A program made the position numbers and the translations under genes. The notes beneath the pieces are model-generated. The model was given only the letters and a program-made list of their open reading frames with translations. It was not told the DNA's origin and searched no databases. From Lycium barbarum (taxonomy: Eukaryota > Streptophyta > Magnoliopsida > Solanales > Solanaceae), in contig NC_083345.1 of NCBI RefSeq assembly GCF_019175385.1, positions 44,414,098 to 44,478,097 on the forward strand: 64,000 bases of DNA. The letters are read 5' to 3'. Positions 1 to 11,304 of the stretch are shown here, one piece after another (position 1 is the first letter of the stretch; each line of letters starts with the position of its first letter).

Positions 1-194
1 TATATGAAAGCAAAATTTTCATTTCACTCCTTTAATATTTTAACTTCCATTTTGATGAAATTATTTAATTCAAATCAAATTTGGGGCCAGAATTTGACAT
101 TATAACTTATGTATCCTAATTTTTTGAAGTTATTTAGTTCTAAATAAATAATCTATACATAGTTAATGAACTTTTAAGACAAATACATAATTTT

Positions 195-385
195 ACTTGT
201 GCAGCGGATGGAGCTGCTCCTCTCTTAATTAGGGATTAGGGGTTCGAACATGGATATGGAAAAAAATCTTTGGAGGAAGCGCTCCCCCCGAATAGGCGCG
301 ATACAGTGCAAATTATCTGGATTAATTGGGCTCAAATGCGGATATCGAGCACCAATCAGAAAATCAAAGAAGGTGAAAAATGAGG
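195..385 (+). mobile_element. TS-like tRNA-derived SINE
   Basis: The tRNA-related head carries a B-box-like 'ggggttcgaac' at about 239-249. The body has the 'gcgctccccccgaat' and 'tgcggatatcgagcacc' blocks that I recognise from Solanaceae TS/SolS SINEs. It encodes no protein. Ends are approximate because I could not find clear flanking direct repeats. Confidence 0.6.
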
Positions 386-390
386 TAGGA

Positions 391-672
391 GGTTCGATAG
401 CTTTTGAAAAGTAGACTTTAAAAACAAAAAACAAAAAAATTGACTTAAATAAATAAGATTAGGACCTAAAAGTAATTAATTAAAAGTTTTTAAAAAAATT
501 GAAAATTATTGTGAGGACTACAAAAGTCCCCAGGTTCGATGGCTTTTGAAAAGTAGACTTTAAAAACAAAAAATAAAAAATTGACTTAAATAAATAAGAT
601 TAGGACATAAAAGTAATTAATTAAAAAGTTTTTAAAAAATTGGAAAATTATTGTGAGGACTACAAAAGTCCT
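391..672. repeat. Tandem duplication, 2 x 142 bp
   Basis: The block beginning 'ggttcgatagctttt' at 391 is repeated at 533 with only a few differences. Both copies end in 'gaggactacaaaagtcc'. The duplication follows the SINE tail closely and is AT-rich and non-coding. I see nothing else in 1-194 or 673-792. Confidence 0.85.
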
Positions 673-888
673 CACATTTGCTCTTATATAATATAGTAAT
701 ATGGTGGTTGACAATTAAAAAGGAAACCTAGAATATATTTTTCTTCATAAATTTAACCGGTTAACGGATAGGTATTCTTTTTTATAATAATACTAGATGG
801 CGTATGCCCGTGCTCCGCCCGGACCCAACACTTTGGATTATAGTGTATCTATGTATATGTAGTTGTGTTTTTATAGTGATAATATATA

Positions 889-1104
889 TTCCCTCTGTTT
901 CAATTTGTTTGAACCTATTTCCTTTTTAGTCCGTGCCAAAATGAGTGACTTCTTTCCTAATTTGGAAACAAATTCACTTTATGAATGATTTACAGTCACA
1001 CAAATTTTCAAGGCTTATTTTGAACCACAAGTTTCAAAAGTCTTCTCTCTTTCTTAAATGTCGTGCCCAGTCAAATGAGTTCCTATAAATTGAAACGGAG
1101 GGAG
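889..1104. mobile_element. Stowaway-type MITE (216 bp)
   Basis: The inverted ends 'ttccctctgtttcaattt' and 'aaattgaaacggaggga' are flanked by TA on both sides (887-888, 1105-1106). This is the Tc1/mariner MITE signature. The interior matches the copy at 60571-60787 in reverse orientation. It lies inside Helitron copy 1. Confidence 0.85.
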
Positions 1105-1479
1105 TATATTTTATATTGCTAATAAACATACATAAGTTTGCACTGTTTTTATGCATATATATATTGTTATATCCTGCATTTTCGAACGTCGAATTATTTG
1201 TAAGCTGAGGTGGGGCCCACACGTCAAGATTTTTTTTTTTGGGACATGTGACAAATTATATGAATCACATATGTGAAGTTAAACACAACTCAAGAAGGAC
1301 CCTTGGGCCAAATCAAAGTGGAAGCCCTCCAAAAGGACAATTTAAGGAAGCATTTTCGGATGATCTGACTTCTAGGGGCAAAAACGGTATTATAAGTTTG
1401 GAATTTGGGAAAATGCCCAGAAATAAAAGTTGTAGATAATTGAATTATCTTTCCATCCATAGGTCGTGGGCCCTCATAC

Positions 1480-1713
1480 GATATCGGTATCAAAAGTTAT
1501 GACCGTTTTACTGAACGAACATCCAGTCAGAAATTTTAACCCTGCGCGAACGCGCCTAGAGGGGGCGCGAACGCGCAGAAGGAAATCATTTACTCTACGC
1601 GATATCGGTATCAAAAGTTATGACCGTTTTACTGAACGAACATCCAGTCAGAAATTTTAACCCTGCGCGAACGCGCCTAGAGGGGGCGCGAACGCGCAGA
1701 AGGAAATCATTTA
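1480..1713. repeat. 121 bp tandem duplication inside the LTR
   Basis: The unit starting 'gatatcggtatcaaaag' at 1480 recurs at 1601. Each copy carries a GC-rich self-complementary stretch ('gcgcgaacgcgc' twice) at 1541-1580 and 1662-1701. The second copy breaks off exactly where the Ogre-like LTR sequence starts. Confidence 0.9.
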
Positions 1714-4700
1714 TTAACTATAGCTAAAAATGTATGTGTTTGATTTAAACCCGAAGGATTGTTTATAAAATGTATTCGAGTTCATATTTGTATATCAGTA
1801 ATACCTTAAGATTCCCAATATAGTAGGAGTATAATTAAAAATACGAGTTCATGGCTTTACGCTCTTGAAGATCAATTGTTTTGATATAGATAAATATTAT
1901 AAGTACTATAGATAATTTAATATAAAAGGAGAAAATGGCATTATGGAATTAAATATTAGTTCTTCCTACCCAATTACTAAAATCAAACCCATTAATTTCG
2001 CTAAACTCACTATGGTTCATCTAATCTAGTAAGACAAAATAAAATGTTAGTCATACAAAGCAAATAAAATACACAACAATAAGAATAAGAAAGAGAGTAA
2101 AGAGTGCATGGGTTAGGCCCATTTTCTCGGACTGCTGCCACGGTCTGTTTTGCTATTGGGCTTCAGCCCAGATTTTGTTTTCTATTTGTGCTGCGGGCGG
2201 AGCTGACTCAGGATGAGGAGTTTCGTTGGGCTTTTAGCCCAACGCCGAGTACGGGAGAAGACGAGTCCCCTCAGACACGTATGCGGTGTTCATGCATAAA
2301 ACGAAAGAAAGATTAGTATGTGATTAACAAATAAGACTAAACATGTATAATGCGAATGAAAAAGGAGGACAAATTAAAGGCTCACATACTTACTATGTAT
2401 ATCTAATATGTTCCATATATATACATTCACATGGGACATAGAAGCGCTCTGAGAGATATACTAGAACTGATATACCTCAGTATATCTTATATATACAGGT
2501 CCCAGTATGCCTGTGGGCACCGCAAGGCTGTATAACTTCAGGTATATTTGAGTATATCATCTCTTAATTTGATATAGAATACTAAAACATACGTACAAGT
2601 AACCCCGAATTCGGTTATTATACTCTACTTCTCCCTCAGAATATGCAGGATATTTGCACAAAGTAAACAGGATATTCAAAAGGAAATACGAGTAAGAACA
2701 CGCACTGTGGGACTCAAAGAAACAGCGGAGAAACCCAAGAATGTATAATGACTACTCGCGGAACATTTGCAGCGGCAAAGTCAATCTAAAAGTAGTGTTT
2801 TCAATCTCGAAATGCAATGAGAATTCAATTCAGATTAAGGCTAACATTTAACTCAAAGAGTGGCTGAAATTTAACTCAATGAATGCAGCGGTTCATGGCC
2901 CAAAGCGAAGCAGCAAAATGGTTGAGTGCAGCAACAGTTTCCTAATTTCTTTTAGTTCGTTTTTCCGGGTATTGTATATTCCAATACGACCAACTATTTC
3001 CAAAAGGTTCAAATTGGAGACTGATTCGTTTGAGGATAGTTACTCAAAACTCCAGATTCGATTCAAAAGGGGCCAAACAGGTTTAGGCATACATAGCATA
3101 TAGCCTTAATTAAGTAAACACAGCAGAAATATTTGAGGGAATAGACCCCTGCGAACAAAATTACGCAAGCAGGTTTTTAAGGAACACAACTCAAACTCAA
3201 ATCAAATAGAGTCAAAACCAGCGCACGAGGATTCTGATATATGCAATGAAGGTAAGGATATGTTTCGGTTTTTCAGATAAAGGAGAAGCAAAGTGTATGT
3301 CGAACATGTTCATCTCATAATGCTATATGTAAACTGTTTCAACTGCTCAGTAACCAGAATAAATCATGTTTCAAACTTCAAAAGCTCTTCCATAACAACA
3401 AAAGGCTGCCTATCTATTCCTCTTTTCAGTTTTATAAACTTATGCCATGGTCTGACCCGACAGGATGAAGGGGTTAATATTACCAAACAGTTTAAACAAG
3501 TTTTAAGATTCTCGCATAACTGAGTTTCATCTTTATTCGTTCAAAGACATGCCCAAATTAAAATCATATAAGAGAAACTTAGAGAGAGCTTTAGCTTAAA
3601 TCTAGAGACATGTAGGAACAGTTTTAAATCATTACCAAACTGCTTGAACACATTTTACAGAATGGACAAAACTGATCATACACGGTAGTCAAGTTCATGA
3701 AAATCTGTTGGCATGGCCTTTCAAACAAGAAAATCTAACTTAGAACAGGGTTGCATTCAATATATGCATACTTAACTGAGGCGACAACATATCTAAACAT
3801 ACCACAGATCCTCTATCCATATCTAAACCCATGAGACATTATTAACTAACTATAATCTTATCATGCTCTTCAAAACAGGACACATGTTAATCACAAGCAA
3901 GTTTGACGCCCAATCTAAATCAGCTATCAATCAAGTGACACGATTAGCACACTAAGCGGGCATGAAATTCACTGAATAAGATCAAACTAGGATTGACTAA
4001 CTTCAGAAAACTGACTCATGTGAATACCAAATAGAGATCTTAAGCCATATTTTCAAGTGAAACACTGAATGTACTAAATAAGCACCAAAGAAGAAATCCG
4101 AATAGAGATGAAACTAGTTAAAACTGCCTACAAAATAAGCCATGAATCTGAGGGAAAGGTGAAAAAAAATGCAGTGAAAGTTAAGCAAAGTAATGAAAGC
4201 AACAGCCTACTCAACAGAAACAAAATACAACAGATTTTGAGTAAATGCGAGTCATCAATATGCCTATGTACTACTTCAACAAAACTGAAGATCCGAGAAA
4301 CAAAATCGATACAGAAAACATGAAAGGCAAACTATTCTCTTTCATGATTCTTCAATGAAGACTAAAGCATAAAATTTGGTACGATTTAAGGTTTAGATCA
4401 AAACAGGTAGTCATTTTATATGAGCTATCTCATTCATCATAATGATGGGGAGCACAAGAAAAGCCACCTAATGCCAACTGATACCAAGTGAAGCCACTCA
4501 TTTGAACATATAATTTTTTGTTTATGTTTAAAAGAATGGTAAAGACTAGTATTACAGGTTCGTTACAACTCCCTAAAACAGAATTATTATCAGGTGAAGC
4601 GAAAAGAAGAACCAAACTCGTATCAGCATTTACTTAACGCGACATCAATCATAATTTCGCATTCAAACACAATATTTCGCTAAAATTCAGTTGATGACTA

Positions 4701-6048
4701 AGCTGAAAAGGATACCCCCCATATTATAACGACTACTAACAGATCATTCTTGTTTTATTCAGCTTGTCGTTGCGGATAGAATTCAAAAGATAATGCTAAA
4801 ATCTAAAACCAAGTTTCAGCCAAATATTTCAAATTCGGAAAAGGAAATCAACTTAGCACATATGCATTATACTTAACATGGACATTCATATTCACAGAAT
4901 CATATGAAGCAAAGGGAAGCAACCAAAACTGCGGACAATGCGCCTTATACTACATGGGAACTTATCTTAACCATAACGAACACAAAAAAAAAAAAAAAAA
5001 TAGAAATAGGGATAAGGATTTTACCTCTTGTAGGTGCAGTGAACGGGGCGCCGATGGCGTCGAATCTACACTTGAACTCGAACGATCCCGAAAACAGAAC
5101 GGAATTTAAACAAAAATCCCAGATTTAGAGTAGGTAAAGTAGAAATGTTGAGGGTAGTAAAGTATCCCTTTTTTTGATGAATCAAACCAGATATTTTAAA
5201 AAAAACAGAGAGTAGGGATTCCTTTTTCTTCCAAAACGTTCAGTCCATCCTCCCCCTTTAGATTCAATTCGCACCCAGATTTATAGGGTTTCGTTTTGTT
5301 TAAGAAAGAGAGAGATGGAGGAGCGGAGGAGCGTAGGTGGTGGGGGTGAAGAAATGATGAAGGGGAGCGGAGTGCGGCGGTGAGTGGAGGAGTGGGGTCG
5401 TCGGTGAGTGGGGAGGCGCGTGGTGGCGATGATGATGATGAAAGGGAGAGAGTAGGGTAGAGAGGGAGAGGGAGGCGGAGAAAAGGGAAAAGGAAAGAGA
5501 AAGAGAATAGGTTTTAGGGTAAAAATATTGGGCCGGGTCTGATAATTTTGGGCTGGGTAGGGAAATAATGTGGGCTGAATTGTTTTGGGTAGGGAATAAT
5601 GTGGGTTGGTTTAATTAATTAGAGTCTGGGTTGATAATTTGGGTAGGGGAATAACATTGCATTTGTATTTCGGGTCATTAATTTGGCTGAAAATTGTTGA
5701 TCCTTCCTCCGCTATTTAATTATTGTTGGGCTTCTAATTTAACAACTAGTACAATGTATACTATATGAAGACAATTAATAATTAATATGTAAAGAAATAA
5801 TGATTTTACAAAGTGTTGTTCTATAATTAATTTAATGAGTCCAAACCCGAAAAAAATGAAATGATGATGAATCATTTAAAATTTGTGGTAACGTAAATTG
5901 TCGTAGTGTTGAAAATAACAGTAGCGATATTACTAGTAGTAGCAATAATAATAAAAAAAAAATAGTGAAAATAAAGTATTTAGCTCGTCAGTAAATTTAG
6001 AAGCCCGAGTAAATTAAAATAAAGGAGGGACAAAATTGGGTGTCAACA
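1710..6048 (-). repeat. 3' LTR of the Ogre-like element (end-truncated)
   Basis: This is collinear with 12976-17348 (offset 11266, then 11301 after a 35 bp indel). Its element-proximal terminus is intact ('gtgtcaaca' at 6048). About 533 bp of the outer end (equivalent to 12443-12975) is missing. A minus-strand TATA-like box CTATAAAT lies at 5279-5286. Repeated short ORFs such as 2104-2316 are shared with the other LTR and show no recognisable domain. Confidence 0.9.
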
Positions 6049-6062
6049 GATGCCCCTCTTCG
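6049..6062 (-). other. Polypurine tract of the Ogre-like element
   Basis: On the minus strand the purine run GAAGAGGGGCATC lies directly before the 3' LTR start TGTTGACACC. This is where plus-strand DNA synthesis is primed in Ty3/gypsy elements, and it fixes the element's orientation. Confidence 0.75.
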
Positions 6063-6984
6063 ATCGGAGACGATGTAAGAGTTTTCGAGCGAAGAAGTTG
6101 ACGTAGTAGCCAATTTTGTTCCGACCAACAAAATATGGATTTGTAAGGAAATACGGTTTTTAGAGAATTGGTGGTTGAACCTGTGGAGAGAATATTATTT
6201 ATGGATTTATGACTTTGCAAGAGTCATGGACAGATGACGAGAATGGAACATATGCTTATAGTCTCCTAATTATAAATGTGGTGCACAACACACCTATAAG
6301 TAGGACTCTACTAGACACGGTGTAAATTCTTCAAAGATGCCCCAGTGTTGAGTTATGGAAACACTGGGGATGTAGAAAGGAATATGAGATGGCGAGAAGA
6401 GTAGATTTAGTAGAGTTTTAGCGGAGGATGTGAAAGAGAAATTAACCTACGTATCACGTGTTTGTGGACATAGGCGGAATTGAGTTCGAGAGTAGATTCG
6501 TGACCTTTGCTTGTGAGTTTGGTATTCCTCTTTAGCAAATTTGCCCCAGTTCACTGCGTAAGATAAAGTTCCACGTTGTGCTGTGTCGCTGCAGGTTGTA
6601 TTTTCTGCCAAAACTGAAATTCATGTCAAAATTAGTAATAAAGTTTAAAATGTAAAACTATAAAGAGTGTGAATGATCGTAAATATGATTGGGGGAATGA
6701 AAAATGAAGCCGTGTGGTCAATGTTCTCTCTGGTTGTCTTCAGGGACTTGAATGAATGTGTGATGCGCATGCTAGGGATGTAATAATATCTCTAGTTGCA
6801 TTGGAAGATGATAGTGATAAGGTCTCCGGCTGTCTTCCGGGACTCGATGATAAATGATATCTGCGAATTTTAAGGTAAATTTATTAAAGTGGTAAGGTAG
6901 ATGATGAAATAAAGGAATGAAGTAAGGAGTAAAAATAAGTGTATAGCCGTTTGGCTTTATGCAGGTGAGGTCGTGTAGCCATGC

Positions 6985-7745
6985 GATGTCTCCGGTGTCT
7001 TCGGGGACTTGATGCTATGTCTCCGGTTGTTTTCGGGACTTGATGCTATGTCTCCGGTTGTTTTTGGGGACTTGATGTTATGTCTCCGGTTGTTTTCGGG
7101 GACTTGATGTTATGTCTCCGGTTGTTTTCGGAGATTTGATGATGATTCCTGCAAAGTCCAGGATAAAGTTGTAAAGTGGATGACGTCTCCGGTTGTTTTC
7201 GGAGGCTCAAAGATAATTCCTGTAAAGTTCAGGGTAAAGTTGTTAAAATCAGTAAAGTAAATGATGAAGTATGAGGTAAAGTCGTAGTGTAGCCGTCCGG
7301 CTCATGCATGTGAGGCTGTATAGCCGAATGATGTCTCTGGTTGTCTTCGGAGACTTGATGCTATGTCTCCGGTTGTTTTCGGGGACTTAATGCTAGGTCT
7401 CCGGTTGTCTTCGGGGACTTAATGCTAATTCCTGTAAAGTTTAGGATAAAATAGAGGGTAAAGTCATAGTGTAGCCGTCCGGCTTATGCATGTGAGGCTG
7501 TATAGCCATGCAATGTCTCCGGTTGTCTTCGGGGACTTGATGTTGTGTCTCCGGTTGTCTTCGGGGACTTGATGTTGTGTCTCCGGTTGTTTTCGGGGAC
7601 TTGATGCTGTGTCTCCGGTTGTTTTCGGGGACTTGATGATAATTCTTATGCATGCGAGGCTGTATAGCCGAATGATGCCTCCGGTTGTCTTCGGGGACTT
7701 GATGATAAATCTCTCCGGTTGTCTTCGGAGACTTAATGTTGATTC
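6985..7745. repeat. Minisatellite, about 31 bp unit, with higher-order arrangement
   Basis: Many copies of 'gtctccggttgttttcgggg' plus 'acttgatgctat' run head to tail (about 7005-7140, 7330-7425, 7510-7640, 7675-7735). They are separated by longer repeated spacers containing 'attcctgtaaagttcaggg' and 'catgcatgtgaggctgtat'. The array lies between gag and the polypurine tract, where Ogre-like elements usually carry pol and tandem repeats. A 155-codon minus-strand frame crosses it, but it only reads the repeats. Confidence 0.9.
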
Positions 7746-8507
7746 CTGTAAAGTTCAGGGCAAAGTGGTTAAAGCATGTAAAGAAGGTATTAAAGTGATA
7801 GCATAGCCGTTCGGCTGATGATGTCGACGGTATTGTGACAGGCTGAATTAATGACGCGTAATCCTGATTTGATTCGTCTTTAACCTGCAAAAAGATGTAT
7901 GAAGTCATAAAGTTGTTGTGATAAAATAAAATTAAAGATAGGGTTAGGAATAAAGCCGTTTGGCTTTTGGAGACGAGGCCCTAATGAGCCAGATGATGCT
8001 TTTCGTCGTGATTGATAGACTTGACTATTGATCTTGCGGTCCTTTAATTCCTGCACTCAAAGAAAATTTTTTAGTTTGGGAGGGGGAAGTTGATTCGTGT
8101 TGACTCGAAGCTTGACGTTGTTGACACTTCATTCGTCTTGTTTGTTTGGATCTTGTGATCTCCGTTCAAATCTCGGTAGATGATTAGTAGTGAAAACGAC
8201 TGAAAGAAGGTATTTCATTTGAAAGGTAGGTATGTAAGTATATGTATAAGAAAATATAACTATATATATATAAGTTGTGAAATATGTATATTTAAATGTA
8301 TGTATGTAAGGAAATATATGTAAGTTGTAAAATGTTCTGTCAACTTCGGACTGTGACATTTCTAAAGCAATTGGTTTATAATATTTCTTGTCTGGTAGCC
8401 TTAATCTTGTCAATGTCCCCGTTCTTTTATCTATATTTTTTTCTCAAAAAAAAAAAAATATGCCCCAGTTTTGGTTCTGAAGGGTGTACTAAATTTATGT
8501 TGCAGTG

Positions 8508-9035
8508 TGACCGAACCTTATATAGGTTGCCTACGTATCCGCCGAGGAATCAGGTCAGAACGTAGTTCGTAATGGAGAATGGTCTGAAGTTTTCTAATAA
8601 AGGGACCGAACCCGATGTGGATTGCCTATGTATCCCACCAAGGGAATCAGGTTGGCGTAGTTCTGCTATATCTAGGGTAAAGGGTTTGTTGGATTTTATC
8701 TAGGGGTGACGGGTCTGTATGTTGATAGTCTTTGTGTAAGGATTTTTTTTTTTTAATTTTCTGTTATAGCGCAACCGAACCCTATGTGGGCTGCCTACGT
8801 ATCTCACCATGAGAATCAGGTCAGAACGTAGTTCGTATGGATAAGATATTTTTTTTTTTTTTTTGTTGTTGTTGTTGTAAAGCAACCGAACCTTTTGTGG
8901 GCTGCCTACGTATCCCACCAAAGGAATCAGGTCAGCGTAGTTCGTATGCATGCCAATGGGAAAAATTCTAACCTAGTATGACCGAGTCCCTATGTGGGCT
9001 GCCTACGTATCCACCGAGGAATCAGGTCAAGCGTA
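8508..9035. repeat. Five spaced copies of a conserved ~65 bp core
   Basis: The core 'gaccgaaccctatgtgggct', then 'gcctacgtatcccacc', 'gaatcaggtca' and 'cgtagttcg' occurs at about 8508, 8605, 8770, 8880 and 8977. Spacing is irregular (95-165 bp). The spacers differ and include long T runs, but the core is kept. This pattern is unlike a simple tandem array. Function unknown; it lies in the 3' non-coding part of the Ogre-like element. Confidence 0.85.
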
Positions 9036-9255
9036 GTTCGCACCTAAAGGAAAGGTTGCAAACTAGGTTGTCTAACCTAATGTCGTACTTTGATTTCTTC
9101 TTGAATTGCTAGCTTTTAGGCTTATGTTATCACCTATCTGACTCTTTCCGCACTGGACTCCTCTAAATCTTGGCATTTCCGTGAGCAGGCAAAGGATTGT
9201 TGACCACATTGGGCTTAGCTTCAACGAGCTGAATTACTCCTTCCTTAATCAGGGC

Positions 9256-11304
9256 TTAGATTTTGTTTTTAAGCCCATAGCAATCTTCAGTGGCGTGCCC
9301 AACAACTCCAGAGTGGTATGCGCAGCTTTTGGAACCATCAAACCATTTTGGGATAGGCTCGGGAATTTTTCCTTCAATCGGTTGTATTATGCCTGCTGCT
9401 TTCATTCTTTCGAACAATTGAGCTAAGGGTTCAGCGATCTGAGTGTAATTACGGGTGTTTTTGGTGTCAGGGTTTGGACGGGCTCTAGGTATAGTATGTG
9501 GTCGATTTTGGTAAGTTGGAGCTTGGTTGGGTTGATACGGGCGTGGGTTTTGATGCGGAGGTGCTCGGGGTTGGTAGTAGTTTGCTTGGGTGTTGTAAAC
9601 GGGGTAAGGAGGTAGTGGAGCTTGGTAGGGTTCAGGGTAGTGGTAAGGGTGGAAAGTTTGTTGTGGGTGGTTAAAGTATGGAATGGCTTGGCTCGGCTCA
9701 TGTCCTTGAGCGTTCATGACTGCAGCGACATCTTCCTTCTTCTTTTTAATCCCGTTGATAGAACCAGATTGTATAGCTTTGTTCATTGCTTGTAAAGCAA
9801 TAAGATCCTGAATTTTCCCCGATTTGATTCCTTCTTCCAGTGCTTCTCCCATTCGAACAACTTCTGTGAATTTTTGTCCCATCATACCTATCATTTTCTC
9901 GTAAAATATGCCAGCCTGGCATTCAATGAAGGTAGCAGTCATTTCCCTATCATTCATCGGAGGTTGAACCCTGGCTGCTTCTGACCTCCAACGTAACGCA
10001 TATTCGCGGAACGTCTCAGTTGACTTCCTGGTTAACTTAGTCATATAAACTCTATCTGGTGTGATATCGGTGTTAAAACTGAACCTGTCCATAAAGTTTT
10101 GCGCCATGTCACTCCAACCACGCCATTTACGGACATCCTGTTGTGTATACCAAGTAAGTGCTTCGCCAGATAAGCTTCTTATGAAGAGCTTCATCCTTAT
10201 GCTCTGGTCTCTGCCCACTCCAACCAGTTTGTCACAATAAGCCCTTAAGTGTGTATGAGGGTCGCCTGTTCCATTGAATGTATCAAATTTTGGCGGTTTG
10301 TAGCCTACGGGTAAATCGACGTCAGGTTGGACACAAAGATCCTCATATTCTACACTCTTAGTTCCTCTAGCAACTTGAAGGTTCCTCATTGCTTCTTTGA
10401 GACTGTGGATTTCTTTTAGCAGTATGTTATCTGCCCCTGCCTTTGCATCCCTTTCCATTTCTTCGTATTGATCTACCTCGGGTTGGAACCTGACCGTTAC
10501 TGGGTTGGTAAAGGTTTGTGTTTCTGTGGCATATACCGGAGGAACATATTGTGCATTTGGGGTGACAAAGTGTGCCCCGTGCATATGCTGGGTTGGATAA
10601 GTCTGGACGATGGGGGTGTTTTGGACAAGAGGTGGTGTGTTATAATTGGTGTTTATAGGTGGTTGATTTGGTGGGTTTAGAGGAGTGGTCGTGGGTAGTG
10701 GATTAGTGTTGGTGGGTAAAGGAACATAGGGAGTATGAACTAGCGATTGACTTGGTGGGTTGACGGGTGGTGGATTATGAGTAGCATAGGTAGTGTAGGT
10801 GGGTGGTTGATTTTGTGGAGGAGTATAGCTAGTGTAAGTGGTTGGTTGACTTTGTGGGGGAGTATAGACGGATGTTGGATTTGGTGGATTTGCGGGGGTG
10901 ATCGGAGGCAAGTTGTTGTTAGTAGGTGCATTGTTTTGGGGAGGAAAATGCTCAGGAACTGGGGATTCGAGTGATGGGAAACGAGGTGGTTCTGGTGCAG
11001 TATTGCTAGGTTCAGAAGGTGAATTTTGGAGTGTGATGGATAAATTGGTCAAGTCCCTAACCCGATTTAGTTCTCCACGTAGATTCTCAATTTCTTGAGT
11101 CAGGCGGGCGATATGTTCATCCCGTTGAATAGCAGTTCCATGTTCGGAAGTTTCAGGCGGATCGCTAGCGATCACGAGGTTTTCTACACCAGTTGGAACA
11201 GATGCGGCCGGATCAGACATAGTAATTTCATTTCCTTGGACAGCCCAACTACGTTCAGGTAACGATGACGTCTTTGACCTCGTGATGTAAGGATGGTCGG
11301 CCAT
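9256..11304 (-). CDS. gag: Gag polyprotein of a Tat/Ogre-type retrotransposon
   Basis: This encodes the structural protein that packages element RNA, 682 codons. Residues 59-95 have a charged coiled-coil look. Residues 100-270 are rich in Pro, Thr and Asn. A Retrotrans_gag-like helical domain spans about 340-470 ('FNGTGDPHTHLRAYCDKL', 'RSLSGEALTWY', 'FREYALRWRSEAARV'). The C-terminus has a knuckle-like C-A-Y-H...G-H-A-T-E-D-C. The ATG at 11304 is the first good start before the domain, and no earlier in-frame extension is supported. The stop TAA at 9256-9258 looks like a nonsense change: reading on gives about 30 more family-like codons ('ALIKEGVIQLVEAKP') before a stop near 9170. The protease and reverse transcriptase that normally follow are absent. 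Confidence 0.9.
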   Translation of the reverse strand: MADHPYITRSKTSSLPERSWAVQGNEITMSDPAASVPTGVENLVIASDPPETSEHGTAIQRDEHIARLTQEIENLRGELNRVRDLTNLSITLQNSPSEPSNTAPEPPRFPSLESPVPEHFPPQNNAPTNNNLPPITPANPPNPTSVYTPPQSQPTTYTSYTPPQNQPPTYTTYATHNPPPVNPPSQSLVHTPYVPLPTNTNPLPTTTPLNPPNQPPINTNYNTPPLVQNTPIVQTYPTQHMHGAHFVTPNAQYVPPVYATETQTFTNPVTVRFQPEVDQYEEMERDAKAGADNILLKEIHSLKEAMRNLQVARGTKSVEYEDLCVQPDVDLPVGYKPPKFDTFNGTGDPHTHLRAYCDKLVGVGRDQSIRMKLFIRSLSGEALTWYTQQDVRKWRGWSDMAQNFMDRFSFNTDITPDRVYMTKLTRKSTETFREYALRWRSEAARVQPPMNDREMTATFIECQAGIFYEKMIGMMGQKFTEVVRMGEALEEGIKSGKIQDLIALQAMNKAIQSGSINGIKKKKEDVAAVMNAQGHEPSQAIPYFNHPQQTFHPYHYPEPYQAPLPPYPVYNTQANYYQPRAPPHQNPRPYQPNQAPTYQNRPHTIPRARPNPDTKNTRNYTQIAEPLAQLFERMKAAGIIQPIEGKIPEPIPKWFDGSKSCAYHSGVVGHATEDCYGLKNKI

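Noticed and set aside
2104..2316. 70-codon frame identical to 13370-13582 (also 2879, 3293, 4108 and their partners)
   Set aside because: Identity comes from the two LTRs of one element, not from selection on a protein.
7441..7908. 155-codon minus-strand frame with repeated 'QVPEDNRRH'
   Set aside because: It only translates the minisatellite; repeat-driven open frames are expected here and it shows no domain.
6985..9035. Regularly spaced repeats resembling a CRISPR array
   Set aside because: Units are tandem or irregularly spaced, spacers are repeats themselves, no cas genes, and the context is plant nuclear.
9423..9701. Short minus-strand frame overlapping gag, and 10740-10931
   Set aside because: Alternative frames of the Pro/Thr-rich gag region.
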